Positions 42,568 to 51,049 of a stretch of DNA of 64,000 nucleotides are shown one piece after another. This DNA is from Terrihabitans soli (GTDB lineage: Bacteria; Pseudomonadota; Alphaproteobacteria; Rhizobiales; Methylopilaceae): contig NZ_AP023361.1 in the NCBI RefSeq assembly GCF_014191545.1, forward strand, positions 1,950,501 to 2,014,500, written 5' to 3'. The number at the start of each line of letters is the position of its first letter. Within the stretch, counting starts at the first letter, position 1. The notes beneath the pieces are model-generated. The model had not been told where the DNA came from and ran no database searches. It saw only the letters and a program-made list of their open reading frames with translations. The position numbers and the translations under genes were made by a program.

Positions 42568-43490
42568 GGCGCGGCCTCGAAATGCACATCGACCGGAAGG
42601 CCGAGCGGCAGAGCCTCGCCTTTCGTCAGGCGCGCTTCGGCGCGGAAGACGAGCTTGGAGCGTTCCTCCTGCGAGAAGATGACCGGCGGGGTGAATTCCG
42701 CTTCGCTGGCGATGAAGGTCAGTTTCGCCTGCATCTCCTCGCAGCCATCGCAGGAGACGGTGATGTCCTGGCCGACGCGCAAGCCCGAAAGCCGCGGTTC
42801 GGGCACGTAAAAGCGGACCTTGCGATTGCCGGGCGGCAGGAGCGCCAGAACCGGCTGGCCGGCCGCGACGACTTCGCCGGCGCGGAAATAGACATCCTCG
42901 ATGACGGCGGCGACGGGCGCCGACACGCGGCGCTTGGCCAGCGCTTTTTCCGCGCCGTCGAGCGCAGCTTCCAGCGCCGTGATCATGGCGCTGCGGCCGG
43001 CAAGCTCCGCCGCCTTGATCTGGCGGCGGGCTTCCTGCAGCGCCGCTTCATCGCGCTCGAAGGTCGACTGCGCCTGCTGCAGCCGCGCTTCGGCCGACAC
43101 GCCACGCTTGAAGAGTTCGCGCTGGCGGTCGAGATCGGTCCGGGAGAGTTCGAGCGCCGCCGCCGCACGCCGTTCGGCGGCTTCCAGCACGGCAATCTGT
43201 TCGGGCCGCTGGCCGGCCGATTTCAGATCCTCGAGCTCGGCCGCGGCCTTGTTGCGCGCGGCGGTCTGTTCTTCGGCATCGAGCGCGAAAAGATGCGCGC
43301 CCGCCTCAACCCTGTTGCCGGAATCGACGCTGAGTTCGGTGATGCGCCCGGCGCTTTCGGCGCCGACCAGAACAAGATCGCCCTCGATATAGCCCTGCAG
43401 CCCATCGCCGCCGGGGCCGCGCGGCCACAGCCAAAAGACGGCGAGGAGAACAAGAAGAGCGGCAACAGCAAGCGGCATGCGGCGGTTCAT
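42564..43490 (-). CDS. HlyD/YbhG-type periplasmic adaptor
   Basis: This 308-residue membrane-fusion protein has an N-terminal membrane anchor (PLAVAALLVLLAVFWLW) followed by a biotinyl-lipoyl-like half motif (GYIEGDLVLVGAESAGRITE), a long alpha-hairpin coiled coil (about 70-200), and the second half (RVSAPVAAVIEDVYFRAGE). It links the inner-membrane ABC pump to the periplasm or an outer-membrane channel. The ATG at 43490 overlaps the TetR stop (ATGA). Longer readings upstream lie inside the TetR gene. Confidence 0.93.
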   Translation of the reverse strand: MNRRMPLAVAALLVLLAVFWLWPRGPGGDGLQGYIEGDLVLVGAESAGRITELSVDSGNRVEAGAHLFALDAEEQTAARNKAAAELEDLKSAGQRPEQIAVLEAAERRAAAALELSRTDLDRQRELFKRGVSAEARLQQAQSTFERDEAALQEARRQIKAAELAGRSAMITALEAALDGAEKALAKRRVSAPVAAVIEDVYFRAGEVVAAGQPVLALLPPGNRKVRFYVPEPRLSGLRVGQDITVSCDGCEEMQAKLTFIASEAEFTPPVIFSQEERSKLVFRAEARLTKGEALPLGLPVDVHFEAAP

Positions 43491-44176
43491 TGTGTGCCTC
43501 CTTTGAGGCCGGCGATCAGAAGGTCGGCATGGGCATCGAGCAGGCCGGACGTGTCGAGCTTTTGCACGCGGTCGAACAGGCCCGTCCATACAATAGCGAC
43601 AAGGATCGGCGCGACGACGAGCTGCGGAAAGCGCGCGGCGGCATCGGAGCGGAACTCGCCGCTTTTGACGCCGCGCTCGATGATGGAGCGCACGATCCCC
43701 ATGCCGCGGCCGATGACTTCGCGGTGATAGAAGGCGGCAAGCTCGGGAAAGCGCCCGGCTTCGGAAATGATGAGGCGCGCGACATCCTTGCGGCGCGTTG
43801 CCAGAATCTCGGTCTTGGCGAAATGCAAGAGGCCGCGCAGCATCGTCTCGGCCGGCACATCCTGCTTCAGCAGGACCTCGCCCGCCGCCTGGAAGGGCGA
43901 TGCGATGAGCGAGCCGATCAAGGCTTCGAACAGCGCCTCCTTGGACGGGAAATAGAGATAGAGCGTGCCCTTGGCGACGCCGGCGCGCTGGGCAACCTCA
44001 TCGAGCCGCGCCGATTCGAAGCCGCGTTCGAGGAAAACATCGAGCGCTGCGGCGAGGAGGGCGTTGGTCCGCGCTTCGCGCTCGTCCGGGGTGAGGGCGG
44101 GCGTTGCGCGCTTGCGCACCGGACGCGCGGCGCCGCGCGTGGAGGCGCTTTTCCGGACCTGTTTTCCCTTGGCCAT
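43487..44176 (-). CDS. TetR-family repressor of the efflux operon
   Basis: The protein has 229 residues. A basic N-terminal leader is followed by the TetR helix-turn-helix (NALLAAALDVFLERGFESAR, LDEVAQRAGVAKGTLYLYF) and a ligand-binding C-terminal half. It is the first gene of the operon with HlyD, ATPase and permease, and a perfect inverted repeat lies 15 bp upstream of its ATG, so autoregulation of the whole operon is likely. The ATG at 44176 is chosen over a TTG at 44191, which would lie within the operator. Confidence 0.93.
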   Translation of the reverse strand: MAKGKQVRKSASTRGAARPVRKRATPALTPDEREARTNALLAAALDVFLERGFESARLDEVAQRAGVAKGTLYLYFPSKEALFEALIGSLIASPFQAAGEVLLKQDVPAETMLRGLLHFAKTEILATRRKDVARLIISEAGRFPELAAFYHREVIGRGMGIVRSIIERGVKSGEFRSDAAARFPQLVVAPILVAIVWTGLFDRVQKLDTSGLLDAHADLLIAGLKGGTQ

Positions 44177-44190
44177 GGTCTGCCCTATCA

Positions 44191-44210
44191 ATGACTGACT
44201 GGTCAGTCAT
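44191..44210. promoter_or_regulatory. TetR operator palindrome
   Basis: ATGACTGAC-TG-GTCAGTCAT is a perfect 9-bp inverted repeat with a 2-bp spacer. It lies immediately upstream of the tetR start. The TGACTGAC core is typical of operators bound by efflux-associated TetR repressors. Confidence 0.8.
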
Positions 44211-44433
44211 ATACCATGCAGGGCGGCTTTGCGCAATTGTACCGGGGGCGAGAACGCCCTGGGCCTTCCGGCAGGTTGCGGCGTGCATGCAATCGCTTTG
44301 CCGAAAACGCATGCCAAATCCTCGAAATTTGATGTAGCGAAAGGGTTTAGCGCATGCACTCATCCGCACCGCAAAAAGCCGGGCGAAAAGATTCGGCAGC
44401 GTTTGAAGCGTCCTCCGCGAATGGAAATTGACG

Positions 44434-44952
44434 TTGATCCGGATTGATTTTGCCAAGCTGCGTATTCTCGTCGTCGACGACAGTCAGAATATGCGGCGTC
44501 TGTTGCGCACGCTTCTGATGGGCCTCGGCTGCCGCGACATTCTCGAAGCCGAAGACGGCGCGGCGGGCCTCGAACTCTTCCACTATCATTCGCCGGACAT
44601 CGTCATCTGCGACTGGGTGATGCCGATCATGGACGGGCTCGATCTGACGCGCGCCATCCGGACTTCCGGCCAGTCCGCCAATCCTTATGTGCCGATCATC
44701 GTTCTGTCGGGCTATTCGGAGCGCAGCCAGGTCACGCGGGCGCGCGATGCCGGCGTCACCGAATTCATCGTCAAGCCGATTTCGCCCAAAAGCCTTTATC
44801 TGCGTCTTGTCAGCGTCATCGCCAATCCCCGCCCCTTCGTCGAAACGGGCGATTTCTTCGGCCCCGACCGCAGGCGCACCCGCAGCGGCAACTATCCGGG
44901 GCCGGAGCGGCGCGGCAACGAGCCGGCCAGTGCCGAGCGCATGGAAATCTGA
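44434..44952 (+). CDS. CheY-like response regulator (paralogue of the 3.7-kb gene)
   Basis: This single receiver domain has 172 residues. The acid pocket is VVDDSQN, the phospho-acceptor is Asp60 in ICDWVMP, and the Lys is in VKPIS. The tail repeats the GPDRRRTRSGN and GPERR motifs of the regulator at 3716-4261, which it resembles along its whole length. The TTG at 44434 matches the paralogue's start and has GGAA seven bases upstream. An alternative TTG at 44428 adds two residues. No Hpt or kinase gene is next to this copy, so it may share the other copy's phosphorelay. Confidence 0.88.
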   Translation: MIRIDFAKLRILVVDDSQNMRRLLRTLLMGLGCRDILEAEDGAAGLELFHYHSPDIVICDWVMPIMDGLDLTRAIRTSGQSANPYVPIIVLSGYSERSQVTRARDAGVTEFIVKPISPKSLYLRLVSVIANPRPFVETGDFFGPDRRRTRSGNYPGPERRGNEPASAERMEI

Positions 44953-45108
44953 AGGCGCCGCAAGCCCCCAGGCCGTATTCGATTGTCCTGCTGAACCCCC
45001 TGTTTAGGACTTTGGTCGTGGCGGGGTGGCGAAGCAGCCGCTAAAGGCCTATCTCCGGCTCAGGCGCCGCGTCGCGGGGCACCCCCGACCAGACCCCGAA
45101 AAGTGGCG

Positions 45109-46374
45109 ATGAAACCCCTTTCCTATTCCGAAACACCGGACGCTTCACGCCATCCCGGCATGACGTTCCGCATGTTCGTTTTGTTCGTCGCCGCCATCAT
45201 GGCGATGAACGCGGTGTCGATCGACTCGATGCTGCCGGCGCTGCCCGAGATCGGCCGCACGCTCGGCATTACTGAGGCGAACGAGGCGCAATGGGTCATC
45301 ACCGCCTATCTCCTCGGCTTTGGCGGCGCGCAGATCATTTACGGCCCCCTCGCCGACCGGTTCGGCCGCAAGCCCGTCCTTCTCTTCGGCATCGCGGTCT
45401 ATGCCGCGGCCTCGCTGTGGGCCGGACTCTCAACCTCGCTCGAAACCATGATGGCGGCGCGCGTCGTGCAGGGCATCGGCGCCGCGGCCACGCGCGTTCT
45501 CGCCGTCACCATCGTCCGCGACTGCTATTCCGGCGCCACCATGGCGCGGGTGATGTCGCTGACCTTCATCGTCTTCCTCGCCGCGCCGATTATCGCGCCG
45601 TCGATCGGCCAGGCGATCATGCTGTTCGTCTCCTGGCACTGGATCTTCGGCCTTCTTGCCATTTACGGCGTGTGGACGCTGATCTGGGGCTGGCGGAAAC
45701 TACCCGAAACGCTGCACCCGCAAGACAGGATGCCGCTGTCGCCGCGCGCCATCGGCCATGCACTCTGGCTCGTTGTGACGACGCGCATGTCGATCTTCTA
45801 CATCCTCGCCGTGACGCTGATTTTCGGCGCGCTGTTCGGCTTCATCAATTCGATTCAGCAGGTCTTCGACCAGACCTTCCAGGCGGCGAACATCTTCCCG
45901 GCGATCTTTGCGGCCATTGCCGCCTTCATGGCGGTGTCGAGCTTCGTCAATTCGCGCGTCGTCGAAAAGCTCGGCACACGGCTCGTCTCGCACACCGCGC
46001 TTATCGGCTTCACTTTCTTTGCCGCGCTGCACATGATCTCGGCCTATTTCGGCCATGAGAATATCTGGTCGTTCTCGCTCGTTCAGGGCGGGCAGATGTT
46101 CTGCTTCGGCCTCATCGTCTCGAACTTCAATTCCATGGCCATGGAGCCGATGGGCCATATCGCCGGCACCGCCTCGTCGGTACAGGGTTTCCTGTCGACA
46201 ACCGGCGGCGCCCTGCTCGGCTTTTTCGTCGGCCAGCAATTCGACGGCACGACCTTCCCGCTCGGCCTCGGCTTCTTCACCTTCGCCGCACTCGCCATTG
46301 TCTGCGTGCTCGTCGCTGAGAAGGGCCGGATGTTTCAGCGCGCTCCCGTCCGCGTGCGCGACGTGAAGGTTTAG
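45109..46374 (+). CDS. MFS multidrug transporter, Bcr/CflA type
   Basis: The protein has 421 residues and twelve predicted membrane segments. The loop 2-3 motif is GPLADRFGRKPVLLFGIAVY, the segment-5 motif is AAPIIAPSIGQAIM, and SIDSMLPALPEIGRTLGI is the usual Bcr/CflA opening. It is a proton-coupled drug exporter by family. The ATG at 45109 is chosen. A GTG two codons earlier (45103) is equally possible. It is monocistronic, followed by a family B repeat. Confidence 0.92.
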   Translation: MKPLSYSETPDASRHPGMTFRMFVLFVAAIMAMNAVSIDSMLPALPEIGRTLGITEANEAQWVITAYLLGFGGAQIIYGPLADRFGRKPVLLFGIAVYAAASLWAGLSTSLETMMAARVVQGIGAAATRVLAVTIVRDCYSGATMARVMSLTFIVFLAAPIIAPSIGQAIMLFVSWHWIFGLLAIYGVWTLIWGWRKLPETLHPQDRMPLSPRAIGHALWLVVTTRMSIFYILAVTLIFGALFGFINSIQQVFDQTFQAANIFPAIFAAIAAFMAVSSFVNSRVVEKLGTRLVSHTALIGFTFFAALHMISAYFGHENIWSFSLVQGGQMFCFGLIVSNFNSMAMEPMGHIAGTASSVQGFLSTTGGALLGFFVGQQFDGTTFPLGLGFFTFAALAIVCVLVAEKGRMFQRAPVRVRDVKV

Positions 46375-46380
46375 TCCGTT

Positions 46381-46512
46381 CCCCGGACCGCGCATGGCGC
46401 AGCCATGTCGCGTGATCCGGGGTCCAGACATGAGTGCCGTTCATAGAGCGCTACGCACTTTACTCCTGGGTCCCGGATCGGCGCTGCACTGCGTGCAGCT
46501 TGTCCGGGACAC
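46381..46512. repeat. Family B REPIN-like element (without insertion)
   Basis: The left arm CCCCGGACCGCG...GTGATCCGGGG is followed by TCCAGACATGAGTGCCGTTCA, the short central spacer, and then the right arm TCCTGGGTCCCGGATCGGCG...TGTCCGGGACAC. This copy gives the uninterrupted spacer (ATGAG directly joined to TGCCGTTCA) against which the insertions at 38.4 and 48.4 kb can be seen. Confidence 0.85.
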
Positions 46513-46668
46513 GCCTCACCGGCTCACAAACACCCGAACTCCTGCCCAAATCCGCCGTAGCGCCGCCGCAAATTCGCGCCGGATTCCCGAAAGGTTGAAC
46601 CCTGTTCAAGCGTGCCGCGACAACAGACGGGGATCATTCTGTCCCGCGGCCCTAATGGGGAGATTTCC

Positions 46669-48324
46669 ATGCGCCTTGCTGCAGCCACCCTTCTTGCTGT
46701 GTCTTTTGCCGCGCCGGCCTTTGCTGCCGAGATCGCGGTGCCGTCGAAGATCGACACCGTCGCCGTGCATCCGCGTGCCGCGACCATCACCCGCACGCTC
46801 GATGCCGAACTGAAAGCCGGCGCTTCGACGCTTGTGCTGAAAAACATCCCGGCCGGCGTCGATGTCTCGAGCATCCGCGTTGAAGGCACGGGCGAGAATG
46901 TGAAGGTGCTGAGCTCGGATTTCCGCACCGTCCCCAGCGAAGACCGCCCTCTCAATCCCGAACAGGCAAAGCAGATCGAGGCTCTGCAAAGGGAGATCGC
47001 CCGCATCGAGGGCGAGATCGAACAGGCGACGACGCTCAAAACCATGGTCGGCCGCTATGCGGAAGCAAAGCCCGGCGACATGAAATCCGAACAGCAGAGC
47101 TTTGACGTCACCCAATGGCGCGCCGCCTGGGATGCGGTGGATGAGCGCCTGAAGAGCATCGACCAGCGCCTCAGAGCCTCCGAAGCCGAGCTTGAGCAGA
47201 AGCAGGAGGAATTGGCGCGGCTGGAAGACGCGGCGCCCGGCGGCGTGCCGGAAGGCCCGCAGCACGAAATCCTGGTCGAGCTCGAAGCGGCGTCCGCGGC
47301 GCGCGCCTATCTGCGCGTCTCCTATCAGGTTCAGGGCGCAAGCTGGCGCCCCGCCTATGAAGCGCGCCTTTCGACCGGCAAACAGCCGAAGCTCGTTCTG
47401 GAACGCCGCGCGATTGTGACCCAGACGACGGGCGAAGACTGGTCGGGCGTCAGCCTCTCCGTGCATACAGCGGATACCTATGGACGCACCTCGGCGCCTG
47501 ATATTCTGGCCTGGCGCGCGGGCATTCTCGATGAAAGCGACAGGTATCGCGCCAAGGTCTCTGCACGCGATCAGGCCTTTGGCGGGTCGCTCGGCGAGAT
47601 GCAAAGAGCGGCACCGATGGCCGCGCCTGCCGAGCCCGAACAGGCAGACAAGCCCATCACCGCCGTCTCGGCCGAAATCCTCAACACCGGCTATACGACA
47701 AGCTTCGTCATTCCCGGCCGAGTCTCCGTCACCGCCGACGGCACGCAGAAGACGCTTCTGATCTCAAAACAGGACGAGACGCCGAAACTGCAGATTGAGA
47801 CCGCGCCGGCGATTGCGCCCACAGCCTATGTGCAGGCGGCGTTCAACCTCACCGGCGAAACACCGCTCTTCCCCGGCCAGGTCGCGCTCTACCGAGACGG
47901 CACGCTGATGGGCCGCGAAAAGATCGGCCTTACCGCACCGGGCGATGAAGTCGAACTCGGCTTCGGCCAGGACGATCGAGTTCGTGTCGAGCATGTGCCG
48001 GTGAAAACGCTCGAAGAAGGCCCGCGGCTTCTCAGCGATCGCCGCACCGAAACGCGCAGCTTCAAGACGATCGTGACGAACTTCCACGACACACCGGTCA
48101 GCGTCCGCGTCATGAACCGCATTCCCTTCTCCGAACAGGACAAGGTGGAGGTGACGGAAATCGAAGCGACGCCGAAGCCGACAGCGCGCAATTTCAAGGA
48201 TGTGCGCGGGGCGCTGGCCTGGGATTTCGATCTTCAGCCGAACGGCAAGCAGGACCTGACCTTGGCCTACAGCGTGTCCTGGCCGGATGATGCGCGGGTG
48301 AACTATCAGGACGTGACGAACTGA
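46669..48324 (+). CDS. DUF4139 (mucoidy inhibitor MuiA-like) exported protein
   Basis: The protein has 551 residues with a signal peptide (MRLAAATLLAVSFAAPAFA, cleavage before AEIAV). A DUF4140 N-terminal beta domain (about 25-115) is followed by a coiled coil (about 120-215: LQREIARIEGEIEQATTLK) and a DUF4139 C-terminal beta domain with YQVQGASWRPAYEARL. Family members occur in Gram-negative bacteria and animals, and one was named for effects on mucoidy. Biochemistry is unknown. The ATG at 46669 has a GGGGAG ribosome-binding site. Confidence 0.9.
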   Translation: MRLAAATLLAVSFAAPAFAAEIAVPSKIDTVAVHPRAATITRTLDAELKAGASTLVLKNIPAGVDVSSIRVEGTGENVKVLSSDFRTVPSEDRPLNPEQAKQIEALQREIARIEGEIEQATTLKTMVGRYAEAKPGDMKSEQQSFDVTQWRAAWDAVDERLKSIDQRLRASEAELEQKQEELARLEDAAPGGVPEGPQHEILVELEAASAARAYLRVSYQVQGASWRPAYEARLSTGKQPKLVLERRAIVTQTTGEDWSGVSLSVHTADTYGRTSAPDILAWRAGILDESDRYRAKVSARDQAFGGSLGEMQRAAPMAAPAEPEQADKPITAVSAEILNTGYTTSFVIPGRVSVTADGTQKTLLISKQDETPKLQIETAPAIAPTAYVQAAFNLTGETPLFPGQVALYRDGTLMGREKIGLTAPGDEVELGFGQDDRVRVEHVPVKTLEEGPRLLSDRRTETRSFKTIVTNFHDTPVSVRVMNRIPFSEQDKVEVTEIEATPKPTARNFKDVRGALAWDFDLQPNGKQDLTLAYSVSWPDDARVNYQDVTN

Positions 48325-48337
48325 GTTGAGAACTGTG

Positions 48338-48541
48338 CCCCGGACCGCGCCGGGCAAAGCCCGGTCGCGCGATCCGGGGTCCAGATATGAGAGCGTTCGA
48401 ACTCGGATGTTTCCGAGTTCGCTTCTTTTAATCTCAAGTCGGGAACACCCGACTTGAGTGGAGTGCCGCTCATTCTGCGCTGTGCGCTTTAATCCTGGGT
48501 CCCGGATCGGCGCTGCGCTTCGCGCAGCTGGTCCGGGACAC
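48338..48541. repeat. Family B REPIN-like element carrying a double-hairpin insertion
   Basis: The left arm CCCCGGACCGCG...GATCCGGGG starts at 48338, and the right arm TCCCGGATCGGCGC...GTCCGGGACAC ends at 48541. The module at 48398-48458 (CGAACTCGG/CCGAGTTCG then CTCAAGTCGGG/CCCGACTTGAG) is inserted at the same point of the spacer as in the 38.4-kb copy. Its last base is the first base of the phytochrome gene's stop codon complement. Confidence 0.85.
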
Positions 48542-50700
48542 TAGTTCTCCCGCCCGACCCGCGGCATTTCGATGGGCGCGACGAGCACGGCCAGAGTGCC
48601 GGGCTTGTTGTCTTCATAGTCGAGCGAGCCGCCGAGCTGGCCGACCAGAGCGTCCATCATGCGCGTGCCGAAACCTTTGCGGTTTCCGGTGCGTCCGCCG
48701 CCCTGGTCCGCGACCATCAGGCGGAAGGTGTTGCGGTCTTCGATGAGCGTCACGCGCAGCGGTCCGGCCGCGCCGCCATAGGCATATTTATTGGCGTTGA
48801 TGACGAGTTCGGTCAGAACGAGCCCCAAACCAACCGCGCGATCGGTCGGCAGCATCACCGGCTGGAGATCGCGCGTGACGGTGCGCTCCCATTCCGCGCC
48901 CATGGACGAGACAAGATCGGTGAGAAGCTCATCCGCATAACGCGCGGCATCGACGGCTTCCAGCTGATCGGCGCGGTACAGACGTCGATGCACGAGCGAG
49001 ACAGCAGAAAGCCGGCGCCGCGCTTCATCGATCGCGGCATTCAGCTTCGGATCGTCGGAGGCGCGGCCCTGCAATGCGAGAAAGCTCGACACGAGCTGAA
49101 GGCTGTTCTGAACGCGGTGGTTCACCTCGCCGATCAGAAACTCCTTCTGCTGCAGGAGGAGATCTTTTTCATCGAGCGTGTTGAGAAGCTGGCGATTGAG
49201 ATCGCGCATGCGGCGCGTCTGCCAGACATTCATGACGGAGACGCGGAGACGTCCAGCCGCTTCCGCTTCCGGCAGAGTCCAGCGCCGAGCGCGGCCGCGC
49301 ACGGTCTCCGTCCAGGCTTCGAAACTGGCGCGCGGATTGAGCGTGCCTTCCGGCCCCGGCGTCATGTTCTTGTGCGGATTGCCCGCCCAGTTGACGACCT
49401 CGACTTCCTCGGCGCGGAACCATAAGACAATCCACGGCTCGGACGCCGACAGAGTGATGGCGAGAAGGCCCGCCGCTACCGCGCGGTCAGCCTCCGGAAG
49501 CTGGTAATGCTCGGCCAGACGATCGGTCGCAAAAACAGTATCGCTCGAATGTTCGACCGCCCAGACGGCGAGCTTGCGCACTTCCTTTTCGGCCGGGCAA
49601 CGCCCGCCGACGACAAGATCCTGGCCGCGCAGAACGGCAACGCCGTCCGACCCCAGCATGCGCATCAATTCGCCGATATGATTTGAGATGGCCGTGTCGA
49701 GCGAACCCTCGCGCGACAGCAGCGCAACGATATCGTCTTCGAAGCTGCGCAAGCGCACGCGCTCGCGATAGGCATCCGTTTCCTCACGCGCCTTGATCTG
49801 GCGGGCGAGGCCGCCGGCCAGCGCACGGCAGGCGGCGCGCACATCGGCATGAATATTCAGCGGCGTTGCGTTGTGGCAGGCGATGAGGCCCCAGAGGACG
49901 CCATCTTTCACGATCGACACGGAGGCCGAGGCGCCGACCTGCATATTGCGCAGATAGTGCAGATGCACCGGCGAGACCGAGCGCAGAATGCAATCGCTCA
50001 TATCGAATTCATGCGCCGGAAGATCGGGCCGGAGCGGTGCGGCCTCATAGTGCACATCCGGAATGACGCGCACGAGATTGCGCACATACAATCCGCGCGC
50101 CTGTTTCGGAATGTCGGACGCCGGAAAATGATGGTTGAGGAAGGAGTGCTCGCCTGCGGCAAGGCTCTCGGCGACGACGACGCCGGCATCGTCATCGAGG
50201 AAACGGTAGATCATGATCCGGCCATAGCCGGTGAGGCGGCGATATTCCTGCGCCGCCATATGGCAGAGCGCGACAAGATCGGGCGCCTTCTCGAAGGCGG
50301 CGGCCGCGGCCTCGATTTGCGGCAGCAGCGCCGCCGACAGGCCCTCATCGGAGGTCGGCTCAAGCTCGATGACGAGACGGCCGCTTGAGGTATGGATCAG
50401 CGCATCGAAGCTCTCGGCCGCGAAGGGCGGCGCAAGCCGCGCGATGAAGCCGCGCGTTCTGTCGCGCACGCAACGTTCGGCCTCTGTCGCGGCGCGCGCG
50501 CCAAGCAGAGTCGACAGCGTCTGGCCCAGCCAATCGCTGCGCCCGAGCCGGCCTTCCACATCGCTGGCGGCATGGGTGATGGTCAGCGTCGCCGGATCGG
50601 CGAGCAGCATGACGCCATGCGGCTGGATCGATCCCGGAATATGGATCGGCTCGCGGTCGCAGATCGTCAGGTCGATTTCGGGTGCCTTATGCTCGTTCAT
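48541..50700 (-). CDS. Bacteriophytochrome sensor histidine kinase (HWE/HisKA_2 type)
   Basis: The protein has 719 residues. The photosensory core is PAS (to about 120) with chromophore-ligating Cys14 in DLTICDREPIHIPGSIQPHG, GAF (about 135-310) with PASDIPKQARGLY and SPVHLHYLRNM, then PHY (about 320-500). The output is a HisKA_2/HWE kinase with phospho-acceptor His528 in EVNHRVQNSL and an N-box in LVINANKYA. It should bind biliverdin and sense red/far-red light. No haem oxygenase or response regulator gene is adjacent. Any regulator link, for example to the regulators at 3.7 or 44.4 kb, is speculative. The stop coincides with a repeat boundary. Confidence 0.93.
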   Translation of the reverse strand: MNEHKAPEIDLTICDREPIHIPGSIQPHGVMLLADPATLTITHAASDVEGRLGRSDWLGQTLSTLLGARAATEAERCVRDRTRGFIARLAPPFAAESFDALIHTSSGRLVIELEPTSDEGLSAALLPQIEAAAAAFEKAPDLVALCHMAAQEYRRLTGYGRIMIYRFLDDDAGVVVAESLAAGEHSFLNHHFPASDIPKQARGLYVRNLVRVIPDVHYEAAPLRPDLPAHEFDMSDCILRSVSPVHLHYLRNMQVGASASVSIVKDGVLWGLIACHNATPLNIHADVRAACRALAGGLARQIKAREETDAYRERVRLRSFEDDIVALLSREGSLDTAISNHIGELMRMLGSDGVAVLRGQDLVVGGRCPAEKEVRKLAVWAVEHSSDTVFATDRLAEHYQLPEADRAVAAGLLAITLSASEPWIVLWFRAEEVEVVNWAGNPHKNMTPGPEGTLNPRASFEAWTETVRGRARRWTLPEAEAAGRLRVSVMNVWQTRRMRDLNRQLLNTLDEKDLLLQQKEFLIGEVNHRVQNSLQLVSSFLALQGRASDDPKLNAAIDEARRRLSAVSLVHRRLYRADQLEAVDAARYADELLTDLVSSMGAEWERTVTRDLQPVMLPTDRAVGLGLVLTELVINANKYAYGGAAGPLRVTLIEDRNTFRLMVADQGGGRTGNRKGFGTRMMDALVGQLGGSLDYEDNKPGTLAVLVAPIEMPRVGREN

Positions 50701-51049
50701 CCGCGCTCCCCGCGCCGCGCCGGCCCGGCTGGGCGGTGCGCCCGGCCATAACGCCACCCCGCCCCTAACAAGGTCGAAGAGGCGGCGCTATTACCTAAGA
50801 GGTGCTGCAACCCCGGGCGCAGACCGGTTGCTCCGGCGCGTGAGGCAGAGTGCCAGGCAGGCAATAGCCCAGCCCGTTCAGGCCTTTCCGCTGCGCCGTC
50901 AATGTTCAATGAGAGGTCCCCCAAAACGACAGACAACGCGGTCAATCGCCTATTGGTTTCACAGCGGATACCAAGAAAAGCTTCCCTTTCATGGCATGCC
51001 TGCGATTGTAGCGCTCATACCGAAGGTTGCGAAACACAGGGTTATTCCG
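50701..51049. other. Gene-free intergenic stretch
   Basis: This is the divergent region between the phytochrome kinase and the metallophosphoesterase. I see no convincing coding frame, repeat or RNA in it. Promoters of both genes must lie here, but none matches a consensus well. Confidence 0.5.
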
